Assembly: GCF_900753045.1 (NCBI RefSeq)
Contig: NZ_CAADXO010000011.1
Location: 1 to 56,300, forward strand
Origin: an uncultured Phascolarctobacterium sp.
GTDB taxonomy: Bacteria; Bacillota; Negativicutes; Acidaminococcales; Acidaminococcaceae
Direction of reading: 5' to 3'
Length of the DNA: 56,300 bases
The first letter of the stretch is position 1. Every line of letters begins with the position of its first letter. Both the position numbers and the translations under genes were made by a program. Positions 23,709 to 30,844 of this stretch are shown here, piece by piece. A model generated the notes under the pieces. That model made no database searches, was not told the origin of the DNA, and saw only the letters and a program-made list of their open reading frames with translations.

Positions 23709-24347
23709 ATGAGTTTTTTAAGAGCGCATGGAGAAAAACAGAAGCAGGAAAGAGTGCAGCAGATAATAGATGCCACGATAAAACTGTATGATGAGATTGG
23801 CTATGATAAGATTACTTTTAGTAAAATTGCCTTAAATCTCAATTTCAGCAGAATAAATTTATATAATTACTTTTCTTGTAAAGAGGATATTTTTTTACTG
23901 ATTCTCATGCAGGAAATCAGGCAGATGGTGGCAGATGCAGAGGTAAGCTTTACAGCTCCTATTGATGATCTGGATGCTTTTTGTCAAAAATGGGCGGCTA
24001 TGCTGCTAAGGCATGAGCGCCTGCTGTCTATTTTTTCTATTACGAATACGATAATTCTAGCAGGGGCGAGCGATGAACAGCATAAGGAATTTAGGCAGCA
24101 AATGTATGTTGATTATTGTCGCTTGGCGGCTGTAGCAAGGGTTGCTTTACCACAGCTTGATGCAGAGCAAGCAATTCGCTTTATAGATTTAGAGAACAGC
24201 TTTGCTTTGGTACTCTATCCTGCAAGTTGTGAATATAAAAAAGCTAATAACATAACTATTTTCTCTGAAATTGGCTATGGTACAAGAGAATTTATACCGC
24301 AGTTTATTGCCTATCTCAAGGTTGTTTTAGCAGGTCTTTTGACTTGA
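23709..24347 (+). CDS. TetR/AcrR-family transcriptional regulator
   Basis: This is a 212-aa one-component repressor. The N-terminal helix-turn-helix spans residues about 12-58 (IIDATIKLYDEIGYDKITFSKIA, shown here as positions 19-41, then LNLNFSRINLYNYFSCKEDIF); the helical C-terminal domain would bind an unknown ligand. AGAGGAG precedes the ATG. It has its own terminator and lies 170 bp before a solute-binding protein gene, which it may regulate; no operator could be identified with confidence. It is A+T-richer than the core genes around it. Confidence 0.9.
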   Translation: MSFLRAHGEKQKQERVQQIIDATIKLYDEIGYDKITFSKIALNLNFSRINLYNYFSCKEDIFLLILMQEIRQMVADAEVSFTAPIDDLDAFCQKWAAMLLRHERLLSIFSITNTIILAGASDEQHKEFRQQMYVDYCRLAAVARVALPQLDAEQAIRFIDLENSFALVLYPASCEYKKANNITIFSEIGYGTREFIPQFIAYLKVVLAGLLT

Positions 24348-24354
24348 AAGATTT

Positions 24355-24387
24355 TATAGCAGCGTTCTTCAGCTGCTATATTTTTTT
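24355..24387 (+). terminator. Intrinsic terminator after the TetR gene
   Basis: TATAGCAGC (24355-24363) pairs with GCTGCTATA (24372-24380), followed by T7. Confidence 0.9.
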
Positions 24388-24408
24388 GGCAAAAATCTAA
24401 ATTACACC

Positions 24409-24437
24409 TTGAAATTTAGAATCGCAAGTGCTATAAT
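24409..24437 (+). promoter_or_regulatory. Sigma-70 promoter of the solute-binding protein gene
   Basis: TTGAAA at 24409-24414, 17-bp spacer, TATAAT at 24432-24437. Confidence 0.75.
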
Positions 24438-24518
24438 GATAGCGCAATAAAAGTTCTAATAGCATAGATTATTATTTTTACATCTATCTTAGAATGAATG
24501 TTTAAAAGGAGTATGTGT

Positions 24519-26099
24519 ATGAAGTTAACTTGGAAAAATTTTTCAGCAACGGCTCTTGCTGCTGTTATGGCGTTGTCTTTAGCTGGTTGCGGAGGCAGTA
24601 AGTCTGATGATGCTAAGGCGTCTGGTAATAAGGTTTTAAAATTTGGTGTGGTAAACTTTGCCGATAATCTTGAGCCTACGAACCATGCTATTGGCTGGAC
24701 GCTGACGCGTTATGGCTTAGGCGAGACTTTGATTAAATATGATGAAAAAATGAATGTGAAGCCTTGGATTGCCGAAAGCTGGTCGGTTGCCGACGACAAG
24801 CTTACCTGGACCTTCAAAATTAATGATAAAGCAAAATTTTCGAATGGTAACAAGGTTACTGCTGAAGCCTGCATGTCTTCCATTCAAAGAACTCTTGATA
24901 AATCTTTAGAAGCAAAAACCTGGGCGCAGATTGCTTCTATGAAGGCAGAAGGACAGAATCTGATTATTAAAACCACGAAGCCGACTCCTGGTCTGCCTGG
25001 AGTTTTAGGTGATCCTTATTTTGTTATCATTGATACGAGCGTTAAGGATAGAGACATTTTGCGCAAGGGACCTATCTGCACAGGTCCATATATAGTGGAA
25101 ACTTTCAACCAGAATAAGACTGTCATGAAGGCTAATCCTAATTACTGGGATGGCAAGGTACCCTATGATTCTGTGGAGATTCCTTCTGTTAATGATCCCA
25201 ATACCAGGGCTATGGCGCTGCAAAAGGGAGAGATAGATGTTGCTGTTAATGTAGCTTATGGTGATATGCCGCTCTTTAGAGATAAAAAAGGTTATCATGT
25301 AAGTGAAATAGCGTCTATTCGTGATTGCTTGGCTAGAATGAATGTTAATGAGGGCAGGCCTTTAGCAGATCTGCGTGTAAGACAAGCTCTGTTATCTGCA
25401 CTGGACCGCCCTACTTACTGCAAGAGTTTGCTGCATAATACCTATGTTCCTGGTGGGCCTGCTATGCCACCGACTTTGGATTTTGGTTATAATGAACTAA
25501 AAGATCCGAACACTTATAATGTTGAGCGTGCAAAACAGTTGCTTGCTGAGGCTGGTTGGAAAGATAGTGATGGAGATGGTTTTGTAGATAAGGATGGCAA
25601 AAACTTAGAGCTTGAGTATGTTATCTATACCAGCCGTGCCGAATTGCCTATTTTTGCAGAGGCAACTCAGGCTGATGCGAAGAAGGTTGGTATTAAAATC
25701 AATATTAATGCTGTAGACTATAATGTGCTTGATGGCATTGGTACAAGTGGCAAATATGATTTGCTTATTTCTAATATTTTGGCTGAGCAGGCTGGCTCAC
25801 CCATAAACTTTATGAATATGTATTGGCGTACTAATGTGAATGGTTCCAATCCACAAAATGGCTCTGGCTATAGTAATGCTAAATATGATGCCTTGGGTGA
25901 TCAATATATTAGTGAATTTGATGAAAGCAAGCGCCGCCAGCTTATCATTGATATGCAAAAGATTTTGCTCGATGATGCGGCAACGATTATCTATGGACAT
26001 CCGCAGACTAATATTGTAAGCTCTAGCAAGGTTGCTAATGTCAACATTCAGGCTTGCGATTTCTATTGGCTCACGAAAGACTGGCAGCCTGCAAATTAA
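24519..26099 (+). CDS. Family-5 (peptide/nickel-type) solute-binding lipoprotein
   Basis: This 526-aa extracytoplasmic receptor belongs to the SBP_bac_5 family, which feeds oligopeptide, dipeptide or nickel ABC importers. The signal peptide has lipobox SLAGC near residue 23. Family features are the N-terminal LTWTFKINDKAKFSNG, the signature GPYIVETFNQNKTVMKANPNYWDG region near residues 192-215, and VRQALLSALDR near residue 285. AAAAGGAG supports the ATG at 24519; in-frame ATGs at 24498 and 24513 are upstream of or within the ribosome site. Residues near 350 contain D-S-D-G-D-G-x2-D, a Ca2+-binding EF-hand-like loop, common as an insert in this family. No permease or ATPase genes follow, so it is an orphan receptor. 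Confidence 0.9.
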   Translation: MKLTWKNFSATALAAVMALSLAGCGGSKSDDAKASGNKVLKFGVVNFADNLEPTNHAIGWTLTRYGLGETLIKYDEKMNVKPWIAESWSVADDKLTWTFKINDKAKFSNGNKVTAEACMSSIQRTLDKSLEAKTWAQIASMKAEGQNLIIKTTKPTPGLPGVLGDPYFVIIDTSVKDRDILRKGPICTGPYIVETFNQNKTVMKANPNYWDGKVPYDSVEIPSVNDPNTRAMALQKGEIDVAVNVAYGDMPLFRDKKGYHVSEIASIRDCLARMNVNEGRPLADLRVRQALLSALDRPTYCKSLLHNTYVPGGPAMPPTLDFGYNELKDPNTYNVERAKQLLAEAGWKDSDGDGFVDKDGKNLELEYVIYTSRAELPIFAEATQADAKKVGIKININAVDYNVLDGIGTSGKYDLLISNILAEQAGSPINFMNMYWRTNVNGSNPQNGSGYSNAKYDALGDQYISEFDESKRRQLIIDMQKILLDDAATIIYGHPQTNIVSSSKVANVNIQACDFYWLTKDWQPAN

Positions 26100-26152
26100 T
26101 ATGAAGTGTAGATTTTTAGGAAGCAACAGGCTATGTTCTCCATGTCGATTTT

Positions 26153-26407
26153 ATGATAGTGAAAAGAACTGCACCAATTAAGCGCATTACTAAGGGTGAA
26201 TATCTTGATGCAGATGCTTCCTGGCGATGGTATGCCTTTGTGTCGCGTGAGGAAAAAGTGCATAAGGGGCAGAAGCTGGGTGAAATTCGTGATTTGTTTG
26301 GCAGAGTGCTGCATGAGTATTACGCAAAATATGATAGCGTGGTGCTCATGGTAGTAGCGACATTAGATATAAAAAAAGAAAATCAAATTCTAGCCTATGG
26401 CGATTAA
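26153..26407 (+). pseudogene. C-terminal fragment of an AstE/AspA-like deacylase
   Basis: The 84-codon frame resembles only the C-terminal barrel/lipoyl-like part of succinylglutamate desuccinylase/aspartoacylase-family proteins: a VHKGQKLGEIRDLFGRVL motif followed by SVVLMVVATL and an ending ILAYGD. The zinc-binding catalytic domain (about 200 residues) is missing, and nothing upstream in any frame restores it. There is no good ribosome site before the ATG. I read it as a deletion remnant of a gene that once followed the solute-binding protein; a stand-alone small protein cannot be excluded. Confidence 0.55.
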
Positions 26408-26413
26408 TTTTTC

Positions 26414-26447
26414 TACGGAAAGCACGCTGCTGCTTTCCGTATTTTTG
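26414..26447 (+). terminator. Intrinsic terminator
   Basis: TACGGAAAGCA (26414-26424) pairs with TGCTTTCCGTA (26431-26441), followed by TTTTT. Confidence 0.9.
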
Positions 26448-26507
26448 TAATATCGTTTACAAAAATCTTGGTAGTTTCTTTTCCCACGAGAAATGTAACA
26501 ATTTTTG

Positions 26508-26536
26508 TTGACAGCTGAGCATGTATGTTGTATCAT
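26508..26536 (+). promoter_or_regulatory. Sigma-70 promoter of the T-box/hom operon
   Basis: TTGACA at 26508-26513, 17-bp spacer, TATCAT at 26531-26536. Confidence 0.8.
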
Positions 26537-26544
26537 TTTGCACG

Positions 26545-26837
26545 TAGCTTAATATTGAGCGATGAAGAGAAGAGTACATGTACGAGCCTGGCTAAGAGAA
26601 CCTTCATTCTGGTGCGAGAGGGAGCAGGTGGTGACATCGAAGATGGTCTTGGAACTGATTGGCTGAGCCGCGTGCGGTTAGGTCGTCCGGGAGCACCCGT
26701 TATAGTGCTGGAGTATTAAAGGGTAAGCCAAATCCCTGCGTACTTGATGAGGTGCATATGGCGACATATGTATGAATTAGGGTGGTAACACGAAACGACG
26801 CTTTCGTCCCTGTAGGTTTACAGGAACGGAAGCTTTT
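26545..26837 (+). promoter_or_regulatory. T-box leader, probably tRNA-Met responsive
   Basis: The T-box AGGGTGGTAACACG (26779-26792) and a terminator (GCTTTCGTCCCTGT with ACAGGAACGGAAGC, then T6, ending at about 26837) are clear. In Stem I, AAGA/TCTT and ATGT/ACAT helices flank an internal loop with GTAC on one side and CGAAGATGG (26638-26646) on the other. Aligned with the glyQS-type loop (CGAA-N-codon), the specifier is ATG at 26643-26645. The T-box TGGT (26783-26786) would pair with a tRNA ending in A-CCA, as tRNA-Met does. Uncharged tRNA would stop termination and switch on the downstream ACT-hom-thrB genes. The T-box class is certain; Met specificity is a manual reading. Confidence 0.93.
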
Positions 26838-26964
26838 TTGTATATTTGCATGCTTGTATTGTGCACTGAATTTGTTCAAAATTTACAAAAATAACAAGTG
26901 TACTTTTCAAGAGAACAGTGGTATAATATTAAAAGAACTTTGTATGAAGAAAGGGGACACTAGT

Positions 26965-27408
26965 ATGTCTGAAAAATCCACATTCTATTTGGTTCGTGAA
27001 GAAATTCTTCCCGAGGCAATTAAAAAAACTATAAAGGTTAAAGAAATCCTCAAACGCGGCGAAATCAAAACTATCAACGAAGCAGTTGAAAAAATGGGCC
27101 TGAGCCGCAGTGCTTATTACAAATATAAGGATTTCGTTTTCCCGTTCTATGAAGCAAGCAAGGAAAAAATCATTACTCTGTCCTTGCTGCTGGAGCACAA
27201 ATCCGGCGTGCTGTCCAAGGTCCTGAATACTGTTGCCGATGATTCCGGCAGCATCATGACCATCAACCAAGGGATTCCTCTGCAGGGCGTTGCCAACACC
27301 ACCATTTCTATCGAAACCAAGCATCTGACGGTAGATCTGGAGGCTTTGCTGGACAAGCTGCGCATGATTGACGGCGTAAAACGTTTGGAAGTTTTAGGTC
27401 AGGTATAA
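26965..27408 (+). CDS. ACT-domain protein (UPF0735/PheB-like)
   Basis: This 147-aa protein has an N-terminal segment (about 1-70) with a helix-turn-helix-like pattern INEAVEKMGLSRSAYYKYKD, then an ACT domain (about 75-147) with SLLLEHKSGVLSKVLNTVAD and the closing IDGVKRLEVLGQV. ACT domains bind amino acids and regulate enzymes or transcription. In many Firmicutes this protein lies immediately before hom, as here (34-bp gap). AAAGGGG (26950-26956) supports the ATG at 26965. It probably senses threonine, methionine or a related product for the operon, but the ligand is unknown. Confidence 0.88.
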   Translation: MSEKSTFYLVREEILPEAIKKTIKVKEILKRGEIKTINEAVEKMGLSRSAYYKYKDFVFPFYEASKEKIITLSLLLEHKSGVLSKVLNTVADDSGSIMTINQGIPLQGVANTTISIETKHLTVDLEALLDKLRMIDGVKRLEVLGQV

Positions 27409-27442
27409 CCGATTACTTATTTAGGTATTGGAGGGGTACTAA

Positions 27443-28747
27443 ATGAAGGATTTTGTAAATGTTGGTCTGTTGGGCGCCGGCACTGTCGGTGGCGGCGTGC
27501 TGAAGGTTTTAGAGAAAAATGCAGAAAAAATAGCCAAAGAGGTAGGCAAGCCGGTAAGAATCACCAAGGTGCTTGACCGCCATGTCGACAGCCTGAAACA
27601 GGAATACGGCGATAAATATATTTTTACCGATAACGCTGATGAGGTGCTTGAGGATAAGGATATTGATATTATCGTTGAGCTGCTGGGCCGCGAGCATCCT
27701 GCCAAGGAATTTATCGCCAGAGCCTTTGCCAACGGCAAGCATGTTGTTACTGCCAACAAGGACGTTCTGGCCAAATTCGGCTCCGAGCTGTTCCCGCTGG
27801 CGCATGAGCACAACTGTGACTTTATGTTTGAAGCCAGCGTTTGCGGCGGTATTCCTATCATCGGACCTTTGAAAACCAGTATGGCAGCCAATCAGATTAC
27901 CTCTATCATGGGTATCGTGAACGGCACCACCAACTATATGCTGTCCAAGATGGCTAACGAACACCTTGATTACGATGAGGTGCTGAAGGAAGCGCAGGCC
28001 AAGGGCTATGCAGAGTCCGATCCTACTGCCGATGTCGGCGGTCTGGATGCTGCGCGTAAAATCGTTATTCTGGCATCTATTGCCTTCAATACCCGCTTCA
28101 ATCTGGACGATGTGCAGGTTGAAGGCATTGAAAGCATCGAAGCCTGCGATATCAAATATGCAACCAACCTCGGTTACGCAGTAAAGCTTCTGGCGATTGC
28201 CAAGAACGATCCGGAGAACGGTGTAAGCCTGCGTGTTAACCCGACGATGATTCCGCTTTCCCATCCGCTGGCAGGCGTAAACGGCGTTTATAACGCTGTA
28301 TTCGTCAACGGTGACGCTATCGGTGAGGCCATGTTCCTGGGCCTCGGCGCTGGCCGTCTGCCGACTGCAAGCTCTGTCTGCGGCGATATTATTGATGTTG
28401 CCCGCAATATGCAGCATCAGTCTACCGGACGCATCAGCTGCACCTGCTTTGAGGAAAAACGCCTCTGCCCGCCTGATAAGATGTCCGCACCGGCATATAT
28501 CCGCCTGCAGGTAGCAGATAAACCGGGCGCACTCGCAGCCATCGCTGCGGCCTTCGGCGCACAGAACGTGAGCCTGCGCAATGTTGTACAGACTAATGAT
28601 GTTAAGAGCAACAAGGCGGAAATTGTTGTAATTACCCACAGTGTTTCGGAGGCTAATCTGCAGATGGCGCTGCAAATTTTGCGCGTGCTGCCGGTAGTAG
28701 AAGCAATCAGCTGTGTGATTCGTGTAGAAGACAGCCATTTGGCATAA
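27443..28747 (+). CDS. hom: Homoserine dehydrogenase
   Basis: This enzyme reduces aspartate semialdehyde to homoserine, the branch point to threonine and methionine. The 434-aa protein has the NAD(P)-binding motif GLLGAGTVGGGVLKVL, TANKDVLAKFG near residue 108, the signature GIVNGTTNYMLSKM near residue 158, the catalytic-domain YAESDPTADVGGLDAARK region near residue 192, and a C-terminal ACT domain (LQVADKPGALAAIAAAFGA near residue 355) that normally mediates threonine feedback inhibition. GGAGGGG precedes the ATG. It is 34 bp after the ACT protein and 12 bp before thrB, all behind the T-box leader. Confidence 0.98.
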   Translation: MKDFVNVGLLGAGTVGGGVLKVLEKNAEKIAKEVGKPVRITKVLDRHVDSLKQEYGDKYIFTDNADEVLEDKDIDIIVELLGREHPAKEFIARAFANGKHVVTANKDVLAKFGSELFPLAHEHNCDFMFEASVCGGIPIIGPLKTSMAANQITSIMGIVNGTTNYMLSKMANEHLDYDEVLKEAQAKGYAESDPTADVGGLDAARKIVILASIAFNTRFNLDDVQVEGIESIEACDIKYATNLGYAVKLLAIAKNDPENGVSLRVNPTMIPLSHPLAGVNGVYNAVFVNGDAIGEAMFLGLGAGRLPTASSVCGDIIDVARNMQHQSTGRISCTCFEEKRLCPPDKMSAPAYIRLQVADKPGALAAIAAAFGAQNVSLRNVVQTNDVKSNKAEIVVITHSVSEANLQMALQILRVLPVVEAISCVIRVEDSHLA

Positions 28748-28759
28748 AGAGGCGGCAGC

Positions 28760-29671
28760 ATGAAAAAAGTATTTATTCAGGTTCCCGCAACCTCAGCCAA
28801 CTGCGGCCCCGGCTTTGATACCCTCGGCCTGGCCTGCAATCTGTATAACGAAGTAAGCTATGAAATAACCGATAAGAAGGGCTTCCAGCTGGAGGTAGAG
28901 GGCGAGGGCGCAGATTATCTGAAGCCGTTTGGCCGTAATTTGGCTTTCGCCAGCTTTCTGCGCGTGTGGAACGCCGTAACCGATGGCCAGCGCATCGGTC
29001 TGAAGGTAAAGATGCTCAACCGCATTCCTATGTCCCGCGGTCTGGGCAGCAGCTCCAGTGCGATTGTTGCCGGTCTGTTTGCAGCCAACGCTTTGTGTGA
29101 TGACCATTATACGAAGGATGAGCTTCTCGGTATCGCTACGGAAATCGAAGGCCATCCCGATAATGTGGCGCCGGCGCTGTACGGCGGCTTCACCATCAGC
29201 TATATGGAGCAGGAGAAGGCGCATTCCCTGCGTCTGCTGCCTGCCAAGCCGTTGAAGTTCATCGCCGTTGTTCCCGACAGCAAGCTGCCTACGTCGCTTG
29301 CGCGTCAGGCTATTCCCAAGACTGTACCGCACAAGGACGCAGTATATAACACCTCCAGAGCTTCGCTTTTGGTCGGTGCGCTGCTGAGCGGCAATTATGA
29401 GTATCTGGGCATGGCGTTGGAGGACAAGCTGCATCAGCCTTACCGTGCGCATCTGATTCCGGGCTTGCCAGATGTTTTTGCGGCTGCCAAAGAGGCAGGC
29501 GCTTATAACGCTATTATCAGCGGTGCAGGATCTACGGTGATGGCCTATGCTTCGCCGGAGGCAGACTGTGAGCGCATTGCCAAGGCTATGGTAGACGTGT
29601 TTGTGGCCAATAACGAGCATGCCTGCTACCATATTCTGGACCTGGATACAGACGGTGTAAAAAAAGTTTAA
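28760..29671 (+). CDS. thrB: Homoserine kinase
   Basis: This is a 303-aa GHMP-family kinase that phosphorylates homoserine with ATP, the first committed step to threonine (and, where O-phosphohomoserine feeds it, to methionine). Seen are the N-terminal VPATSANCGPGFDTLGLA, the ATP-binding PMSRGLGSSSSAIVAGL near residue 92, EGHPDNVAPALYGG near residue 132, and the C-terminal ISGAGSTVMAY. The gene is 12 bp after hom in the T-box operon. No thrC follows; the operon is closed by the tRNA-Pro promoter. Confidence 0.97.
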   Translation: MKKVFIQVPATSANCGPGFDTLGLACNLYNEVSYEITDKKGFQLEVEGEGADYLKPFGRNLAFASFLRVWNAVTDGQRIGLKVKMLNRIPMSRGLGSSSSAIVAGLFAANALCDDHYTKDELLGIATEIEGHPDNVAPALYGGFTISYMEQEKAHSLRLLPAKPLKFIAVVPDSKLPTSLARQAIPKTVPHKDAVYNTSRASLLVGALLSGNYEYLGMALEDKLHQPYRAHLIPGLPDVFAAAKEAGAYNAIISGAGSTVMAYASPEADCERIAKAMVDVFVANNEHACYHILDLDTDGVKKV

Positions 29672-29690
29672 AATAATTTATAAAATAGTG

Positions 29691-29719
29691 TTGACAAAAT
29701 CCAAATAAACCTGTATAAT
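29691..29719 (+). promoter_or_regulatory. Strong sigma-70 promoter of tRNA-Pro
   Basis: TTGACA at 29691-29696, 17-bp spacer, TATAAT at 29714-29719: consensus boxes, 13 bp before the tRNA. Confidence 0.9.
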
Positions 29720-29732
29720 ACTCCTTGTGATT

Positions 29733-29809
29733 CGGGGCGTGGCTCAGCTTGGTAGAGCGCTTCCTTGGGGTGGAAGAGGTCGTGGGTTCGAATCCCGCCG
29801 CTCCGACCA
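29733..29809 (+). tRNA. tRNA-Pro (anticodon GGG)
   Basis: A complete cloverleaf: acceptor CGGGGCG pairs with CGCTCCG; D-arm GGCTCAGCTTGGTAGAGCGC; anticodon stem CTTCC/GGAAG with loop TTGGGGT, giving anticodon GGG, which reads CCC and CCT proline codons; T-arm GTGGGTTCGAATCCCGC; discriminator A and encoded CCA. It is a single tRNA gene with its own promoter and terminator. Confidence 0.98.
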
Positions 29810-29822
29810 ATGTCGGACTTAT

Positions 29823-29854
29823 AGCCTTTACGTTTTAACGTAAAGGCTTTTTTC
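29823..29854 (+). terminator. Intrinsic terminator after tRNA-Pro
   Basis: AGCCTTTACG (29823-29832) pairs with CGTAAAGGCT (29839-29848), followed by T6. Confidence 0.93.
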
Positions 29855-29965
29855 ATGTTTAAAAGGAAGTTGGGGCACGCGGGAAAATATTATTACGTCC
29901 CAAACAACCCCCATTTTAAAGAAAAATTATTAGGGAAAAACAATCTGATATGTTATAATATAGAA

Positions 29966-30176
29966 CGTGTACATATATTTTGCGCAGCTGTCGGGCAGCA
30001 GAGGTAAATACAACTGCCGCTGACGGCATAATAAAGCAATTTGAACAGTAATTGACAGCAAAAGCTGCAAAACATCAAGCTTAAGAAATCGTTTCAGAGC
30101 ATAAGTTGCTGACGGTTACGGCGGCGAATGATTACTGTTATAGCAGAGCGCCTTGCGTTCAACGTAAGGGCTTTTT
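29966..30176 (+). ncRNA. Unassigned non-coding RNA, about 210 nt
   Basis: This gene-free stretch has an extended -10 box (TGTTATAAT, 29951-29959) at one end and an intrinsic terminator at the other (GCCTTGCGTT 30150-30159 with AACGTAAGGGC 30161-30171, then T5). Between them lie hairpins: GCTGTC-GGGCAG (from about 29985) with CTGCCGCTGACGGC, CAGC-AAAA-GCTG, and GAAA-TCG-TTTC. No frame codes for protein. The length and autonomous promoter/terminator fit a small RNA such as 6S RNA, but I could not match its centre to the 6S consensus or to a known riboswitch. It could also be an attenuated leader of the downstream gene (ATG at 30203). Confidence 0.5.
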
Positions 30177-30202
30177 CATATTATATTGGGAGGTTTTGAC
30201 CG

Positions 30203-30829
30203 ATGATTCGTACATTGGAATTCGTCTGCAGTGAATGCGGCGAACATTTTGTGCCCGGAGAAAAATTGTATTATCGTGATAATTACATGAACAATAGCAT
30301 TCGCGATACCAAATTTATCTGCCCGGACTGTATTGCCCGCTGGCAGCAGAAATGGCAGATTAAAACAGCCAGTTTTCATGAGGTTGACTATGTGCTGACA
30401 GTTGATCTGGAGCTGGAGGACGGCACAGTCTACAACAACATGGACTGCACGCCGATAGATGAAACCGAAACCGTTGTCCTGGGCGAGGACGTGCCGGTGG
30501 AGGCACAGCAGGAGCTGTACAAAATCTATGCAGCCTGGGATAAGGAGCGCAAGGCGCACATCCTGAAGGACTGCACCTTCAAGGATGAATTCATGCGTAC
30601 TTCCTTCACCTGCGAAACCTACAGCAGTGAACGCTATGAGAACGTTGCCTTCCGCGTAACCATGCGCGGTGAGCTGCAGACGGAAATTCCTGTTCCCGAC
30701 TACATCAAAATGCAGATTCTTGATGCCTACAAGCTGTACGAGGAGCAGAACGCCGATTATCCGGCAGTAGACGAGCTGGTTTCCGATGAGGATGAAATTG
30801 CCAGGATTACCAAAAATTTAAAGAAATAG
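30203..30829 (+). CDS. Zinc-ribbon protein of unknown function
   Basis: I do not recognise a named family. The 208-aa protein begins with a probable zinc-binding domain: FVCSECGEHF near residue 8 and FICPDCIARW near residue 40 give two C-x2-C knuckles separated by about 28 residues. The rest is acidic, Tyr/Glu-rich and mixed alpha/beta (DLELEDGTVYNNMDC, VPDYIKMQILDAYKLYEE), with no membrane segment. GGGAGG lies before the ATG. It follows the ncRNA terminator by 26 bp and precedes prfC by 15 bp, so it probably shares a transcript with prfC and may act in translation, but that is only context. Confidence 0.7.
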   Translation: MIRTLEFVCSECGEHFVPGEKLYYRDNYMNNSIRDTKFICPDCIARWQQKWQIKTASFHEVDYVLTVDLELEDGTVYNNMDCTPIDETETVVLGEDVPVEAQQELYKIYAAWDKERKAHILKDCTFKDEFMRTSFTCETYSSERYENVAFRVTMRGELQTEIPVPDYIKMQILDAYKLYEEQNADYPAVDELVSDEDEIARITKNLKK

Positions 30830-30844
30830 GAGAGCATATACATA

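Noticed and set aside
26525..26719. 64-codon + strand frame before the hom operon
   Set aside because: It overlaps the T-box leader Stem I; conserved RNA elements explain the sequence.
27509..28738. 409-codon - strand frame opposite hom
   Set aside because: Antisense shadow; hom motifs on the + strand are complete.
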